The notes: a model not told the origin generated them from the letters alone. DNA of 64,000 nt from an uncultured Anaeroplasmataceae bacterium (GCA_910579215.1 CAJTTN010000008.1:20591-84590); one strand, 5' to 3'; counted from the first letter of the stretch, positions 7,781-17,029 are shown. Numbers and translations: made by a program.

Positions 7781-9155
7781 TCAAATCTATTCCCCTTTCT
7801 TCATATACATCATCATTGTCTATTTCATCAAGACGTTTTCTTTCTTCTTTCAACCACTTATCGAATAAAAATAAAGCTTGTTCCATAACTAATCTCTTTG
7901 ACTTATAACCTGTATTATATTTACTATCATACACGTTAGATAAAGCGTTAAGAACAGGATATAGTAATTTAAATTCGTGTGTATCAAAATTTCCTATTGT
8001 GTCTCTTAAATCAAACGTAAGCACATATTCTTCATATCTCTTATGCGTAGGTGTATTTTCCTTTCCTATATCATCATAGGAATCATAATCACGCACAGAT
8101 ATATCTACTATTGCCAAGCTATTAAAATATCTTAAACACGTATCAAAATAGTATTTCTTCTTTCTATATCTTTTTTTACAAAGCAAATAGGAATCCAAAT
8201 CTTTTCGTTTTCTAAAAAGATGACATAACACATAAAATATATATTTCACTTTATATTTAAACAACCACAAGCTATTTCTAAACGTATAATATTTAATAAA
8301 CAAGCTAAAATCGTTATATACTTTTCTATCTTGAATATAAAGATAATTTGTATACAAATATTTCTCATTCGATATTTCGTCAGCTGACCTTTGCTTAATC
8401 GAAATATAATAAACCGTCTCTTGAAATATTTGACCGAACAGGACTTTTATTTCCTTACGTCCTTTGTCTTTTTCTGCTTTAGAATGTGACAAAATATTAC
8501 CTTTAGTTAAAGATAATTCATCCTCAAACACAATTGAATATTTACGTAAATAAAACTCTTTATTCACTTTAATATCTTTCACTTCCATTGTATTGTCAGT
8601 CAAATATTTACTAGTCAATCTTGTCACATAGGAATAACGCCAAGTTTTAGAATAGACATATATACCACGATAATTTAATATATAATAACATTCTATATAT
8701 TCTTCTATACGTTCATATAAAGTCTTACAATTTATAAAATCATTATACATTCGATTCTCTATATCTAACTCTTTAACAATCATTTTCGTAATTTCTTCCT
8801 GTTTAGAATAAAACAATTCATCATCAAGAGCCAAACTATCTATAATACGATTGATGATATAAAAATCTACTTTTGGAAATAACGATATAATCTCTTCCAT
8901 TCGACCATTGCATTTCTGCATAAGCTGAATCTCTTTCGTATTGATAATCGCATTTCCTGTAGAACTTTTACCTTTTCGAATTTTAGAAAAAATAGAAAGT
9001 AAAAAGCCTATGACTTTATCAATAATAAAATATGTATTCATTTTATTTCTGCTTGATTTCCTCATTTTAGCTTTAATATAAGCATATAACGAAAGTAATA
9101 CTGCAGATACAAAAATCAATACCAAATTGATTATATTTATAAAATACTCTTTCAT
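7770..9155 (-). CDS. Zot-like assembly ATPase candidate without normal P-loop
   Basis: A 461-aa protein with an N-terminal membrane helix (residues 6-28) and a second hydrophobic stretch near 47-58. The centre fits the Zot/pI plan: KYSIVFEDELSL (about 216) resembles Walker B with an adjacent acidic residue, and KVLFGQIFQETVYYISIKQRSADE (about 245) resembles the segment after Walker B ending in the Gln/Arg sensor. A canonical GxxGxGKS Walker A is absent; only RKGKSSTGN near 62 hints at one. The C-terminal 130 residues are basic, then acidic. If correct, it would drive virion extrusion at the membrane. Alternatively it is an unrelated membrane protein of the element. Confidence 0.4.
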   Translation of the reverse strand: MKEYFINIINLVLIFVSAVLLSLYAYIKAKMRKSSRNKMNTYFIIDKVIGFLLSIFSKIRKGKSSTGNAIINTKEIQLMQKCNGRMEEIISLFPKVDFYIINRIIDSLALDDELFYSKQEEITKMIVKELDIENRMYNDFINCKTLYERIEEYIECYYILNYRGIYVYSKTWRYSYVTRLTSKYLTDNTMEVKDIKVNKEFYLRKYSIVFEDELSLTKGNILSHSKAEKDKGRKEIKVLFGQIFQETVYYISIKQRSADEISNEKYLYTNYLYIQDRKVYNDFSLFIKYYTFRNSLWLFKYKVKYIFYVLCHLFRKRKDLDSYLLCKKRYRKKKYYFDTCLRYFNSLAIVDISVRDYDSYDDIGKENTPTHKRYEEYVLTFDLRDTIGNFDTHEFKLLYPVLNALSNVYDSKYNTGYKSKRLVMEQALFLFDKWLKEERKRLDEIDNDDVYEERGIDLNED

Positions 9156-9189
9156 TCTTCACAACCTTTCTTTTTTTTTGTATTGCATC

Positions 9190-9232
9190 TTACTGCAGTA
9201 AAATGTATTACATTAGATCTAACGTATTACAT
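9190..9232. promoter_or_regulatory. Cluster of palindromes between RHH and Zot-like genes
   Basis: Three palindromes lie side by side: ttactgcagtaa (9190-9201), atgtattacat (9203-9213) and tagatcta (9214-9221), followed by a third near-copy acgtattacat (9222-9232). The symmetric array lies just upstream of the Zot-like gene and overlaps the stop codon of the ribbon-helix-helix gene, whose product is a plausible binder. Confidence 0.5.
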
Positions 9233-9459
9233 CAACAACCTTTAATATTTTCATGAATCAATTTCTTTTTTTCCTCATAAGGCATTTTATTAACTGCTAG
9301 AACCAAAGCACTAATAACTGCAGAACGACTAGGCTCACGCCCCCAAACTTGTCCGTTTTCTCTTTTAGTTTCTTTTTCTATATTTACTAAAACATCTAAC
9401 AATTCAAGAGCATAACTGCTAACCCTCAAAGAAATTATTTTATCTTTAAAATGAACCAT
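9232..9459 (-). CDS. Ribbon-helix-helix-like DNA-binding protein
   Basis: A 75-aa protein. KIISLRVSSYALELLDVLVNI fits the beta strand and first helix of a ribbon-helix-helix fold, and REPSRSAVISALVLAVN fits the second helix with the S-R-S start typical of the family. These proteins bind operators as dimers and often control plasmid or phage copy number. A palindrome cluster lies at its 3' end, upstream of the next gene. It could instead be a small structural protein, but the fold match is reasonable. Confidence 0.6.
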   Translation of the reverse strand: MVHFKDKIISLRVSSYALELLDVLVNIEKETKRENGQVWGREPSRSAVISALVLAVNKMPYEEKKKLIHENIKGC

Positions 9460-9498
9460 AAAACAAAATACTCCTTTTTATTTTTTTTTAAAAAAAAC

Positions 9499-10038
9499 CT
9501 ATTTCAAAGGCTTTTCATATACACATAATTCTTCTAGTATCAAATCTTTAGGTAAGACATCTTTACAAAAATAAGCACTTGCAAAAGGCGTCCCCTTATC
9601 AAAAGAAATAAAACTTTTCGTATGATAATTGATTCTCTTATCAAAACATAATAATTGAATCCCATTTTCAAAGTATTTAAACCTTTTCTGCCCCTGTAAG
9701 CTATTCATAGGCAATAATAAGACAAAAGGCTTGCCTAATGCATATAAACGCTCTAGCACCTTATCTTTTAAACTGAAAGGGGGATTCGATACGAATATAT
9801 CCCATTCTTTAGGCTGATATTCGAAAAAGTCTTTTCCGTCCTTTAAAGAACTTCTTACGACTTTATATCCCCCCCCACTTAGTTTTTGATAAAATGCAGA
9901 CCATTCCTCATCAAAGCCAAGCCATACTATCTTATCTTTAGGCAAATACTTCATAATAGGATCTACCGCATAAAACGGCGTATAACACTCATCACCTGTA
10001 GACGTTCTATCACAGGTTAAATATCCTTTATTAAGCAT
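9499..10038 (-). CDS. Phage-type DNA N6-adenine methyltransferase
   Basis: A 179-aa protein of the small Dam-like family found in phages. YTPFYAVDPIMKYLP is at the N-terminus, a cofactor-binding region IVWLGFDEEWSAF follows, motif IV is DIFVSNPPFSL (NPPF, about residue 84), and PFVLLLPMNSLQGQKR comes next. The C-terminus GTPFASAYFCKDVLP matches the family's closing strand. It has no restriction partner. In this element it may protect replicating DNA from host restriction. An AAAGGAG RBS precedes the ATG. Confidence 0.8.
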   Translation of the reverse strand: MLNKGYLTCDRTSTGDECYTPFYAVDPIMKYLPKDKIVWLGFDEEWSAFYQKLSGGGYKVVRSSLKDGKDFFEYQPKEWDIFVSNPPFSLKDKVLERLYALGKPFVLLLPMNSLQGQKRFKYFENGIQLLCFDKRINYHTKSFISFDKGTPFASAYFCKDVLPKDLILEELCVYEKPLK

Positions 10039-10065
10039 TTTAAACTCCTTTTTTAACTATTTTAT

Positions 10066-10320
10066 TTATGCTCCTAGAATACATATCTTAAGAGCAATAA
10101 AAAAAGACTTTATAAAATATAAAATACTTTTAAAAGTCCACACAATGAAATGATAAATTTTTATAAAAAACTTTGGTATATACTTTTTGAAAAAATCGAA
10201 TATTGCACTTACTAGATTTCTTATAATCTCTTTCAAAAACAAATATAAAATTATTGCTAAAACAACAATACCTATAATTACCCAAGAATACTTTTTAATT
10301 TCTTCAATGTCCCATATCAT
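10066..10320 (-). CDS. 84-aa hydrophobic protein, minor coat-like
   Basis: The N-terminus MIWDIEEIKK is followed by a membrane helix (residues 12-30) and then an almost continuous amphipathic/hydrophobic segment rich in Phe, Ile and Lys. It lies 2 nt from the 522-aa surface protein, so the pair is surely co-translated. In filamentous phages a small hydrophobic pVI-like protein follows the adsorption protein pIII; the same order is seen here. The sequence is not recognisable as a known family. Confidence 0.55.
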   Translation of the reverse strand: MIWDIEEIKKYSWVIIGIVVLAIILYLFLKEIIRNLVSAIFDFFKKYIPKFFIKIYHFIVWTFKSILYFIKSFFIALKICILGA

Positions 10321-10322
10321 TT

Positions 10323-11891
10323 TTATTTTCCCTCTTTTCTTCTAATAGATTTGAATATGCATTTTATTATCACACTAAGAATTATTATAACAATTACACC
10401 AATAACTACTATTTTCACTATTCTTTCAAATACCGAACTACGAAAAAAATTTCCTAATATTTTAAAGAAATTATCAAAAGGTGTTTTAGTTGTATTATCT
10501 GTAAATTGATTTCCACCCAAAGAATCATTATACGTATCAACGGCTATAGCATGCTTTACTTCCCCATTATCCATGTAATGAAATTCTAAAAGCGTCAAAT
10601 CTTCTACTTCTAACATCCGATTTTTTGTAATATCAACATTTGCTTTTATTACTGCATTTGTAATTTTATCTGCAGTAAAGGACGGTGTTGCAAAAGGATT
10701 TTTCGTTATGGAATAAACTATATCTCCACCACCCTTAGCATTTACACCAACCATTACACCACCTACAGACTTATATTCTTTCCATAATACCTTAAAATGA
10801 CCTGTGCCAAATGTAAAACAATCCACTTTTCGATTATCAAAAGAAAGAACATAATCATAATTCAAAATACTTGAATCTGACAAAGAAACGTTATTATCTT
10901 TCAATATACTAGTTTTTTCTATTGTTTTATATGTCCAATTTCCTGTTTTTTTACTCCACCAAAAACCATTAGAATATGATAAATTGATTTCTTCATTTTT
11001 AATACTTATTTGTTCGTCTTTATAAATCGTACCCTTTTCAAAAAATCTCGTTTTATCAATGTGAGAATAAACATTCTTATTTGTTAGAACCTTTGAAAAA
11101 TCTTGTATAGCTTTTTTTAAATCCCACTCATTAGAACTAGAATTTAATTCTATATCTGTATAAGCCGAATAATCAAAACCATTGAATTTTAATTTCACCT
11201 CAAAAAGGTCGTCCATTTTCTTATCTGTAGAAAATGCAACATAATTCCTTTGCCAAATATAATCTATTGTCCCCTCAGTTTGAGGGTATAATTCATATGC
11301 TACCTTTTTATTAGTCACTCTTATAATTTCTTCTGTATCAACTTTAGATTGCTTTGTATTTGGATTATATTGGTATACAAAGCCAACTCCAAAAACAAAA
11401 GAAATTTGATCTCTTTTAGATTGATTATATATTTCACGTACATATATGGAATGATATGTATCATTTAAAAACGATAATTCTTTTACTAAATACTTTTGAA
11501 GATGTTTAGTTGAATCATAACTTACTAACATTATATCAAACTCTTGCCACTCTAAATCTTTTGAATTTATTGTAGGTCGTTTAGCCGAATCCCCATAATA
11601 GCTTGATAAACTGACTTTATCATAATCACTATATCCATTCTTATCATAAATGTAAATATAGATATTTCTATCACCCTCACTCATCATTAAGGCTTTATTC
11701 TCTTTTACTCCTAACTGATATGAAAAAACATCTATTCCATACGAATTTAATTCTTCTGTAACTGAACCAAAACCACTTATTGAAAAATCACCATTTTTCA
11801 TTGATATATAAACATCATCATTCGCAGATACCTTTATACAAAAAATTGATAAAGATAAAAGTAACAAAATAACTTTCAATATCCTTTTCAT
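10323..11891 (-). CDS. Secreted single-pass surface protein, pIII-like candidate
   Basis: A 522-aa protein with an N-terminal signal peptide (residues 1-23, KRILKVILLLLSLSIFCIKVSA, cleavage likely after SANDD), a 440-residue beta-rich exported region, a C-terminal membrane helix (about 492-512, VIGVIVIIILSVII) and a basic tail KSIRRKEGK. This N-out topology with a C-terminal anchor is that of phage adsorption/release proteins. It is followed at once by a small hydrophobic protein gene. No enzymatic motif is seen. Host-receptor binding is inferred from topology and position only. Confidence 0.6.
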   Translation of the reverse strand: MKRILKVILLLLSLSIFCIKVSANDDVYISMKNGDFSISGFGSVTEELNSYGIDVFSYQLGVKENKALMMSEGDRNIYIYIYDKNGYSDYDKVSLSSYYGDSAKRPTINSKDLEWQEFDIMLVSYDSTKHLQKYLVKELSFLNDTYHSIYVREIYNQSKRDQISFVFGVGFVYQYNPNTKQSKVDTEEIIRVTNKKVAYELYPQTEGTIDYIWQRNYVAFSTDKKMDDLFEVKLKFNGFDYSAYTDIELNSSSNEWDLKKAIQDFSKVLTNKNVYSHIDKTRFFEKGTIYKDEQISIKNEEINLSYSNGFWWSKKTGNWTYKTIEKTSILKDNNVSLSDSSILNYDYVLSFDNRKVDCFTFGTGHFKVLWKEYKSVGGVMVGVNAKGGGDIVYSITKNPFATPSFTADKITNAVIKANVDITKNRMLEVEDLTLLEFHYMDNGEVKHAIAVDTYNDSLGGNQFTDNTTKTPFDNFFKILGNFFRSSVFERIVKIVVIGVIVIIILSVIIKCIFKSIRRKEGK

Positions 11892-11905
11892 AAGACACCT
11901 CTTTT

Positions 11906-12439
11906 CTATGGACTTACAATTCTAAACGAATATGTATATAAACTTTCATTTATAGTCATATTCAAAATAACGTAATCAACATTATCCTTAAACGTTGAAA
12001 ACTCTATATCACTTTTTTTCTTCTCTGTATAACTTGCTACTATATCCTGAATAGTCATTATAGGTTTGATAATGAATTTATTATTCTGCTTATCCAATGA
12101 AAAATATCTATCCAAATTTGCCGATAAACTTTCTTTATCATGAACGTTTAACCAAGAATAATAATTCGAATCAATTTTATATTTAAAATCATTATAAGTT
12201 AACAATTCGCATGTATAGCAGATTGCATTCGTTAGCTTGTCATTCATTTTAAACACATAAGAATTGCCTACAACAAGCATATTATTTGAAGACGTATTTT
12301 CTATCACTTCACCATTCAAAGTCACTTCTAGGCTTTTATAAGCATTTCTAAAGCTATTGGTATTTTCATAGAAATAATAAATTACAAATCCAACAATAAC
12401 TATAAAGACTAAAGCAATACCACTTACTAATTTTTGCAT
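11906..12439 (-). CDS. 177-aa single-TM exported protein
   Basis: Residues 5-25 are a hydrophobic signal anchor (VSGIALVFIVIVGFVIYYFY) followed by about 150 polar residues, with two nearby Cys (ICYTCELL) that could form a disulfide. No family is recognised. It lies 14 nt upstream of the pIII-like gene and is separated from the Ig-like gene by a hairpin terminator. Its position suggests a virion or surface component. Confidence 0.6.
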   Translation of the reverse strand: MQKLVSGIALVFIVIVGFVIYYFYENTNSFRNAYKSLEVTLNGEVIENTSSNNMLVVGNSYVFKMNDKLTNAICYTCELLTYNDFKYKIDSNYYSWLNVHDKESLSANLDRYFSLDKQNNKFIIKPIMTIQDIVASYTEKKKSDIEFSTFKDNVDYVILNMTINESLYTYSFRIVSP

Positions 12440-12474
12440 ACTATTTCTTTCCTTTCTTTTATTATAAAAAGAAA

Positions 12475-12494
12475 AAGAGAGGTTAACCTCTCTT
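12475..12494 (-). terminator. Rho-independent terminator within element operon
   Basis: The 20-bp perfect palindrome aagagaggttaacctctctt is followed on the minus strand by a T-rich run. It separates the 596-aa gene from downstream surface genes and could set their ratio by partial termination. Confidence 0.8.
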
Positions 12495-12498
12495 AATC

Positions 12499-14289
12499 TT
12501 AATAATACATATTATTTTGGTTTTGTGATTTCTTTCTATAATGTACTACACCTAAAGTAATACCTAAAACAATTACCAAAAAAATTCCTAGAATAGTTAA
12601 ATAATGATATATATTCCAATTATTTGGTTTAAATAAATTGTCAACATATCCCTCAATAGATAAGAAATCTTTTGTTGTCAACTTATCACTAGGAGTATTC
12701 CCAAATTCATCAACTACAGATAAAGTGAATATCTTTTTTTCACCTGTTGTTAAGCATACATCAATACCATAATTACCTAAAGTCATTACATCATATTCAC
12801 CACTAATTGAATTAATTTGAGTTACATCCACACCTAAAATAAGTGCCACTTGATTCATTATCATATCAAATGTAAATACCTCACCTTGCTTTAATTGAAT
12901 AAAATAATCATCAAATAAAAAGCCTGGCGCAAGCCTATCCTTTTTAACGATAGAAAAATCCGCAGTAGCTGTATTATTACCACTATTGGTATAAGACACT
13001 TCAATAATATTAGTTCCTACTACTTTAGAGGTTGATGTATAGTCATCAAAACCTGTAATGGTATAGTTTGCAATAACGCCGTCATATCCGTCAATCACAC
13101 TTATATGAGATTTAAACTCTGCTAAAGTTAACAATTCATTTGTACCCACTTCAATTGTACGACTACCACCAATTACCGCAGTACCCTTATTTTTAACTGC
13201 AATGTTAATTGTCTTATTTGCCGACATATTATTTGAATTATCTTTTGCACGATATACAACTTGATAATTTCCCAACTTATGCTCATTACCTGTAAATGTA
13301 TCACTTACTTTTTCAAGTTTAAGCCCGTTATCTACATTATCCGTAATAGTCAACGCACTTTCAATTTTAGCCAAAGTTAAATCATTATCATAATTCAAAT
13401 CATAACTATCTGTACCACTAATCGTAGGAGACGTCAAATCATATCTATGTACATTTATAATCGCATCATTTCTATTTGACGCGCTATCCAATGCGTAAAT
13501 ATCTATAGTATAATCTCCAACTTCCATAACTCCTTGCACATATGTAGAAGATTCAACTAAAACTGGAACATATCCGTCAGTTTCATCATAAGCATACACA
13601 TGCGAAACAATTTCATCAATACTAGGTTGATTATCTACATCAATACTTACATGCGTAGTACCATTTATAGAGGGAGCTGTTGTATCTAACTCATAAAAAG
13701 TATAATCTGTATAGACAATATCTAAATATTCATTAGTTAATCTATCTTCTTCAAATATATTTGATAAGTAATCTGTAAACATATTTTCATCATAAAAAGC
13801 AAATATACATATATCATCAGAATTATGCTCAAAAAACAATCCAACACCTTCTTCATAAGCGTCAAGTCCTCTTAGCCACTCAAAATTAATAGTTATATTA
13901 GATAACTTAAAAAAGCCATAGTCATCAAAACTACTAGTTCTAAAAATTTCCGAAGTACTAATAAAGACATCACCTGTAATATATTCAAAAGGCATTGTTG
14001 AGCCAAATCTCAATTGAGAATATATTAGCCCACTATTAATTACATTCGTTTCTTGCCCTTTCTCATTTTTAATTCCATAAGGATAATTTACCGTATTAGA
14101 AGTTCTTATAAAGTCTTCTTGAATTACTTGTGAAACATTTGATCTTGTTGTTTCTTCTACATCTGCACTAAACAAATTCGAATTGCAACCTGTTAAAAAT
14201 ACTAACCAAAAAGCCATAACAAATAAGAACATTGTTGCTATAGCTGATTTCTTAAAATGTGTTTTAAACACTAAAATAAACTTTTTCAT
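12499..14289 (-). CDS. Ig-like repeat surface protein with lipobox and C-terminal anchor
   Basis: A 596-aa protein. The N-terminus is a long signal with a lipobox-like VFLTGC (Cys at about 35). Residues 205-445 contain three to four tandem bacterial Ig-like (DUF5011-type) domains, visible from repeats such as DTTAPSINGT, DLTSPTISGT and YRAKDNSNN. The C-terminus has a membrane helix (about 563-583) and a basic tail. A lipobox and a C-terminal anchor together are unusual. It may be an adsorption or virion tip protein. Alternatively it is a plasmid-coded adhesin. The gene starts the second segment of the operon, before a terminator. Confidence 0.65.
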   Translation of the reverse strand: MKKFILVFKTHFKKSAIATMFLFVMAFWLVFLTGCNSNLFSADVEETTRSNVSQVIQEDFIRTSNTVNYPYGIKNEKGQETNVINSGLIYSQLRFGSTMPFEYITGDVFISTSEIFRTSSFDDYGFFKLSNITINFEWLRGLDAYEEGVGLFFEHNSDDICIFAFYDENMFTDYLSNIFEEDRLTNEYLDIVYTDYTFYELDTTAPSINGTTHVSIDVDNQPSIDEIVSHVYAYDETDGYVPVLVESSTYVQGVMEVGDYTIDIYALDSASNRNDAIINVHRYDLTSPTISGTDSYDLNYDNDLTLAKIESALTITDNVDNGLKLEKVSDTFTGNEHKLGNYQVVYRAKDNSNNMSANKTINIAVKNKGTAVIGGSRTIEVGTNELLTLAEFKSHISVIDGYDGVIANYTITGFDDYTSTSKVVGTNIIEVSYTNSGNNTATADFSIVKKDRLAPGFLFDDYFIQLKQGEVFTFDMIMNQVALILGVDVTQINSISGEYDVMTLGNYGIDVCLTTGEKKIFTLSVVDEFGNTPSDKLTTKDFLSIEGYVDNLFKPNNWNIYHYLTILGIFLVIVLGITLGVVHYRKKSQNQNNMYY

Positions 14290-14315
14290 TTTTATAATAC
14301 CTCTTTCTTTTTTTC

Positions 14316-14951
14316 TTAAGCATTGTCATCATCGTCAAAAGAATCGTCGTCCAATTCTTCATCAACAACACGCTTATCCATTAAAACAAACTTATATTTT
14401 AAATCACGTAGTAAGAATAGCTTTAATTGTTTTTCATTAAAGTTATTTAAATAAGTATGTTTACCTGTATTCCTATTTCTAATGGCACGACCACGCATAA
14501 TAACTGAAGAACACAACTCAGCTGAAAATTGATATGAATATGTGTTTCTTTCTTCATTAAAATAAGAATACAAACGAACAGGAACATCTACATACACAAT
14601 ATCGTCCTTTGTTTTAGGAGTTTCAAATAATTGAGGATAAAATACCTTTAACAATTCTTTTTCTCCGTCTTCTGTATCCAGTAAACGATCAAAATAAACA
14701 CCCTCAGTAAAAACAACACGTACATGTCGTTCATTCTTTTTATTGAATGGATTTTGTTTTGTTACGATTCTAAATTTTGCTGTTGGAAGTTTTTTCTTCT
14801 CTTCCTCAGTCATATCTGCAAAACTTTTTGACACCAACTCCTTAAGTTTTGCGTCATCACGAATAATTAGGCTTACAGGATTTAAATCCTTATGTATAGC
14901 CACTCCACCTTTTAACTCTTCTTCTTTAATTGTTTTTTCTTTATTTTCCAT
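14316..14951 (-). CDS. SSB-like protein with acidic C-terminal tail
   Basis: A 211-aa protein. The middle (about residues 55-165) is beta-rich with aromatic residues (RHVRVVFTEGVYFDRLL, VYVDVPVRLYSYFNEERN) suited to an OB-like nucleic-acid-binding core. The C-terminus is strongly acidic (LDDDSFDDDDNA), the kind of tail used by SSB and phage gp2.5/pV-like proteins to recruit partners. In a rolling-circle element a single-strand binder is expected. No named family is recognised, so the function is inferred from form and context. Confidence 0.5.
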   Translation of the reverse strand: MENKEKTIKEEELKGGVAIHKDLNPVSLIIRDDAKLKELVSKSFADMTEEEKKKLPTAKFRIVTKQNPFNKKNERHVRVVFTEGVYFDRLLDTEDGEKELLKVFYPQLFETPKTKDDIVYVDVPVRLYSYFNEERNTYSYQFSAELCSSVIMRGRAIRNRNTGKHTYLNNFNEKQLKLFLLRDLKYKFVLMDKRVVDEELDDDSFDDDDNA

Positions 14952-15028
14952 ATTTTTTTTCCTTTCTTTTTTTACTTTTTTTCTAAAGATTAAGCATAAC
15001 TCGAATTAAATAATAAAAGGGTTAAAAT

Positions 15029-15292
15029 CTAAAGAGATTCAAACCCTTGTGTTTTATATTTTGATTGCTTTTGTTTAGTAGGTCTTAGATTCTCATTATA
15101 GAATTTTGCCTGTTCACAAAGCAACTGATACCTACCCATTGCAATACCACGCTCAAAATCACTTCTAACTTTTATTTGACCGAAGTTATTTACATATGTA
15201 GAACCTTTTTTCGTTTTACCTCTTAAATCGTTTAATACTGCCTTTGTAACGATAAATGGGTTATATTCCTTTGGTTTATTTCCAAAAGGCAT
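15029..15292 (-). CDS. Small basic protein of element early operon
   Basis: An 87-aa basic protein starting MPFGNKPKEYNPFIVTKAVL, with a central DFERGIAMGRYQLLCEQAKFYNEN helix. No family is recognised. The central motif (aromatic, Arg-Gly, Gly-Arg) has a loose counterpart in the next two upstream proteins, so the three may be related by duplication; this needs alignment. It is 10 nt from the 121-aa gene. Confidence 0.55.
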   Translation of the reverse strand: MPFGNKPKEYNPFIVTKAVLNDLRGKTKKGSTYVNNFGQIKVRSDFERGIAMGRYQLLCEQAKFYNENLRPTKQKQSKYKTQGFESL

Positions 15293-15302
15293 TATATATC
15301 AC

Positions 15303-15668
15303 CTACTTTTTCTTGGATTTTGAATTGTTTTGTTTAGTAGATTTTTGATTTTCACCATACTTCTTATTCAAGCGGTCGCGTTCTTTCATTTCTTTTTGTT
15401 TTTTTCGATACCCTTTTTCACCACGCATATGTGCAAACGCAGAAGCTACACCAGCCATTTGATTTTCATATAATGGATCTAATAACCCCTCTTGACTACC
15501 ACTTTTAATCGCAATAGCATTATCAACTGTATCACAAAACCCTTTTCTAAAAGACACTTCTTCACGTGTTAACGGACGAGGAATACCTTTTTCTGTAGTA
15601 CACCCCATTCTTAACTCTTCTTTATAACGAGTTACCTTGTCTACTGTCTTTTCAAATTTTTTCGCCAT
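15303..15668 (-). CDS. 121-aa Lys-rich protein of unknown function
   Basis: The N-terminal half is mixed, with FRKGFCDTVDNAIAIKSGSQ near the centre. The C-terminal 35 residues are almost all Lys, Asn, Gln and Ser, suggesting a disordered nucleic-acid-binding tail. It is encoded between two other small basic proteins in the same operon. No family is recognised. Confidence 0.55.
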   Translation of the reverse strand: MAKKFEKTVDKVTRYKEELRMGCTTEKGIPRPLTREEVSFRKGFCDTVDNAIAIKSGSQEGLLDPLYENQMAGVASAFAHMRGEKGYRKKQKEMKERDRLNKKYGENQKSTKQNNSKSKKK

Positions 15669-15711
15669 AATATTTTAATACCTCTTTTCTTTCTTATTTG
15701 CCTTTTTTGGT

Positions 15712-15987
15712 TTAGACATAACCTTTCTTTTTTACACTTCTATAAAGTTTCCCTTTTCTTGCTTTCTTTCTCAAATGACGTATTAAACTTCTACCTGTTT
15801 TATCTAATACGTCAATCCCCAAAATATTACAATAAAGATCTTCAATCATAGAAATTCTACCCCTATGATAATTTTCTCCAAATGAATCAAAACTTTTTTT
15901 CTTTGCTCTGTCACGACGACCTAATGAATAAGCATATTTCCAATCCATTTCTTTTAAAATTTCATCAACATTTTTTTTCTTAACCAT
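15712..15987 (-). CDS. 91-aa strongly basic protein
   Basis: Arg and Lys rich throughout, with YAYSLGRRDRAKKKSF and a C-terminal LIRHLRKKARKGKLYRSVKK. The charge suggests binding to DNA or RNA. No family is recognised. It overlaps no neighbour and is followed 44 nt later by the 121-aa gene. Confidence 0.55.
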   Translation of the reverse strand: MVKKKNVDEILKEMDWKYAYSLGRRDRAKKKSFDSFGENYHRGRISMIEDLYCNILGIDVLDKTGRSLIRHLRKKARKGKLYRSVKKKGYV

Positions 15988-15996
15988 AATACACCT

Positions 15997-16512
15997 CTAA
16001 TCTTCTGTAAGATTTTCTGCACGTCTTTTCATTTGTAGATACTGCAATCTTTCCAAGTCATCACGACCATAAAAATTCTCACTTGTAAAATCTTTTTCCT
16101 GTTTACGCAAGATTGCTGATTCCTTAACAGCTTTAATTTGAAAATTATTATCCATTCGATAATTCAATGTATATAATATTTCACATTTATTGTCATCAAG
16201 AATTACCCCACTTATTTGTACAAGTAATTCCTTATTAGGAACCAACTCAACAAATTCATTTTTAATGACAACATAATCACCCTGTTGATATTTTGGTTTA
16301 GCTAGATTTGAAAATATAAAACTTTCTAATAGATTATAATTTCTTACATCACTATTAAAATTTTCACTACCTAAGCTAGCTATAATACCCTCAAACGCCT
16401 TTGTAATGCTTTCGTCCATACTAACTGATAAATTATTCCTAGAATTGCAAAAAAAGCTCTTATCACCTGTATTAGAGCCTTTCAGTAAAATCATTTTCAT
16501 TATTCCATTCAT
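15997..16512 (-). CDS. 171-aa protein of unknown function
   Basis: Begins MNGIMKMILLKGSNTGDKSFF and ends with a charged helix (RDDLERLQYLQMKRRAENL). A central beta-rich part includes GDYVVIKNEFVELVP, which looks like a small SH3-like barrel. It overlaps the upstream gene by 4 nt, so translation is coupled. No family is recognised. Confidence 0.55.
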   Translation of the reverse strand: MNGIMKMILLKGSNTGDKSFFCNSRNNLSVSMDESITKAFEGIIASLGSENFNSDVRNYNLLESFIFSNLAKPKYQQGDYVVIKNEFVELVPNKELLVQISGVILDDNKCEILYTLNYRMDNNFQIKAVKESAILRKQEKDFTSENFYGRDDLERLQYLQMKRRAENLTED

Positions 16513-16811
16513 AATCCCATACCGACCTTTTGGATAGACTTATAAACCACTTCATCATCAAACCACATTGTCGTATAAAGAACACCACATTCTTTTTCAT
16601 AATTACTAAGAATACAATCATCAATCTTCAACATATTGTCTATAGTAGAATCAAAATCATCATTCTTTTCAAGTGTTACACATGCTTTTGTTCTTGCCAA
16701 AGGATCTAATTCTAACAAACTTTCCTCAGACAAATTGTAAAAAGTCTTATTAGTTTTATAATAAGCACTTTGAACTTTTACTAAAACTTTTTGTTTTTTT
16801 TCTTTTACCAC
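16509..16811 (-). CDS. First gene of element minus-strand operon, 100 aa
   Basis: Starts with GTG after an AAGGTGAT RBS. The protein is mixed alpha/beta with an acidic middle (EKNDDFDSTIDNMLKIDDC). No family is recognised. It is the first gene downstream of the control region and so probably the promoter-proximal gene of an operon of about 11 kb. Confidence 0.55.
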   Translation of the reverse strand: MVKEKKQKVLVKVQSAYYKTNKTFYNLSEESLLELDPLARTKACVTLEKNDDFDSTIDNMLKIDDCILSNYEKECGVLYTTMWFDDEVVYKSIQKVGMGL

Positions 16812-16990
16812 CTTATATCACCTTTTCTTTTTATATTTTTTTTGTAAGACCTCTTTTTACATTTCATCAACACAAATCTTTTTTTTATTTTTTTTCCTTT
16901 CTCTATTTGGTTTCTTTGAAAACCATTAAACACATATATCCTTTTGCTGAATATATAGCAGACATAATTTCAATCCTTACTTCCTTGTAG

Positions 16991-17029
16991 GTTGTCAACC
17001 GAGCCATTTATTTTAGTTAAATGACAACA
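16991..17029. promoter_or_regulatory. Operator-like GTTGTCAAC palindrome and hairpin
   Basis: The palindrome gttgtcaac (16991-16999) recurs exactly at 17388-17396, just ahead of the repressor gene. A reverse partner tgacaac lies at 17023-17029. On the minus strand it forms TTGACA, a good -35 element directed toward the operon at 16811. The gene-free stretch 16812-17424 also holds a hairpin, a plus-strand promoter and operators. Confidence 0.5.

Noticed and set aside
14183..15009. Plus-strand frames opposite the SSB-like gene and the start of the Ig-like gene
   Set aside because: Rich in Phe and Ser from AT-rich antisense DNA, and no RBS.
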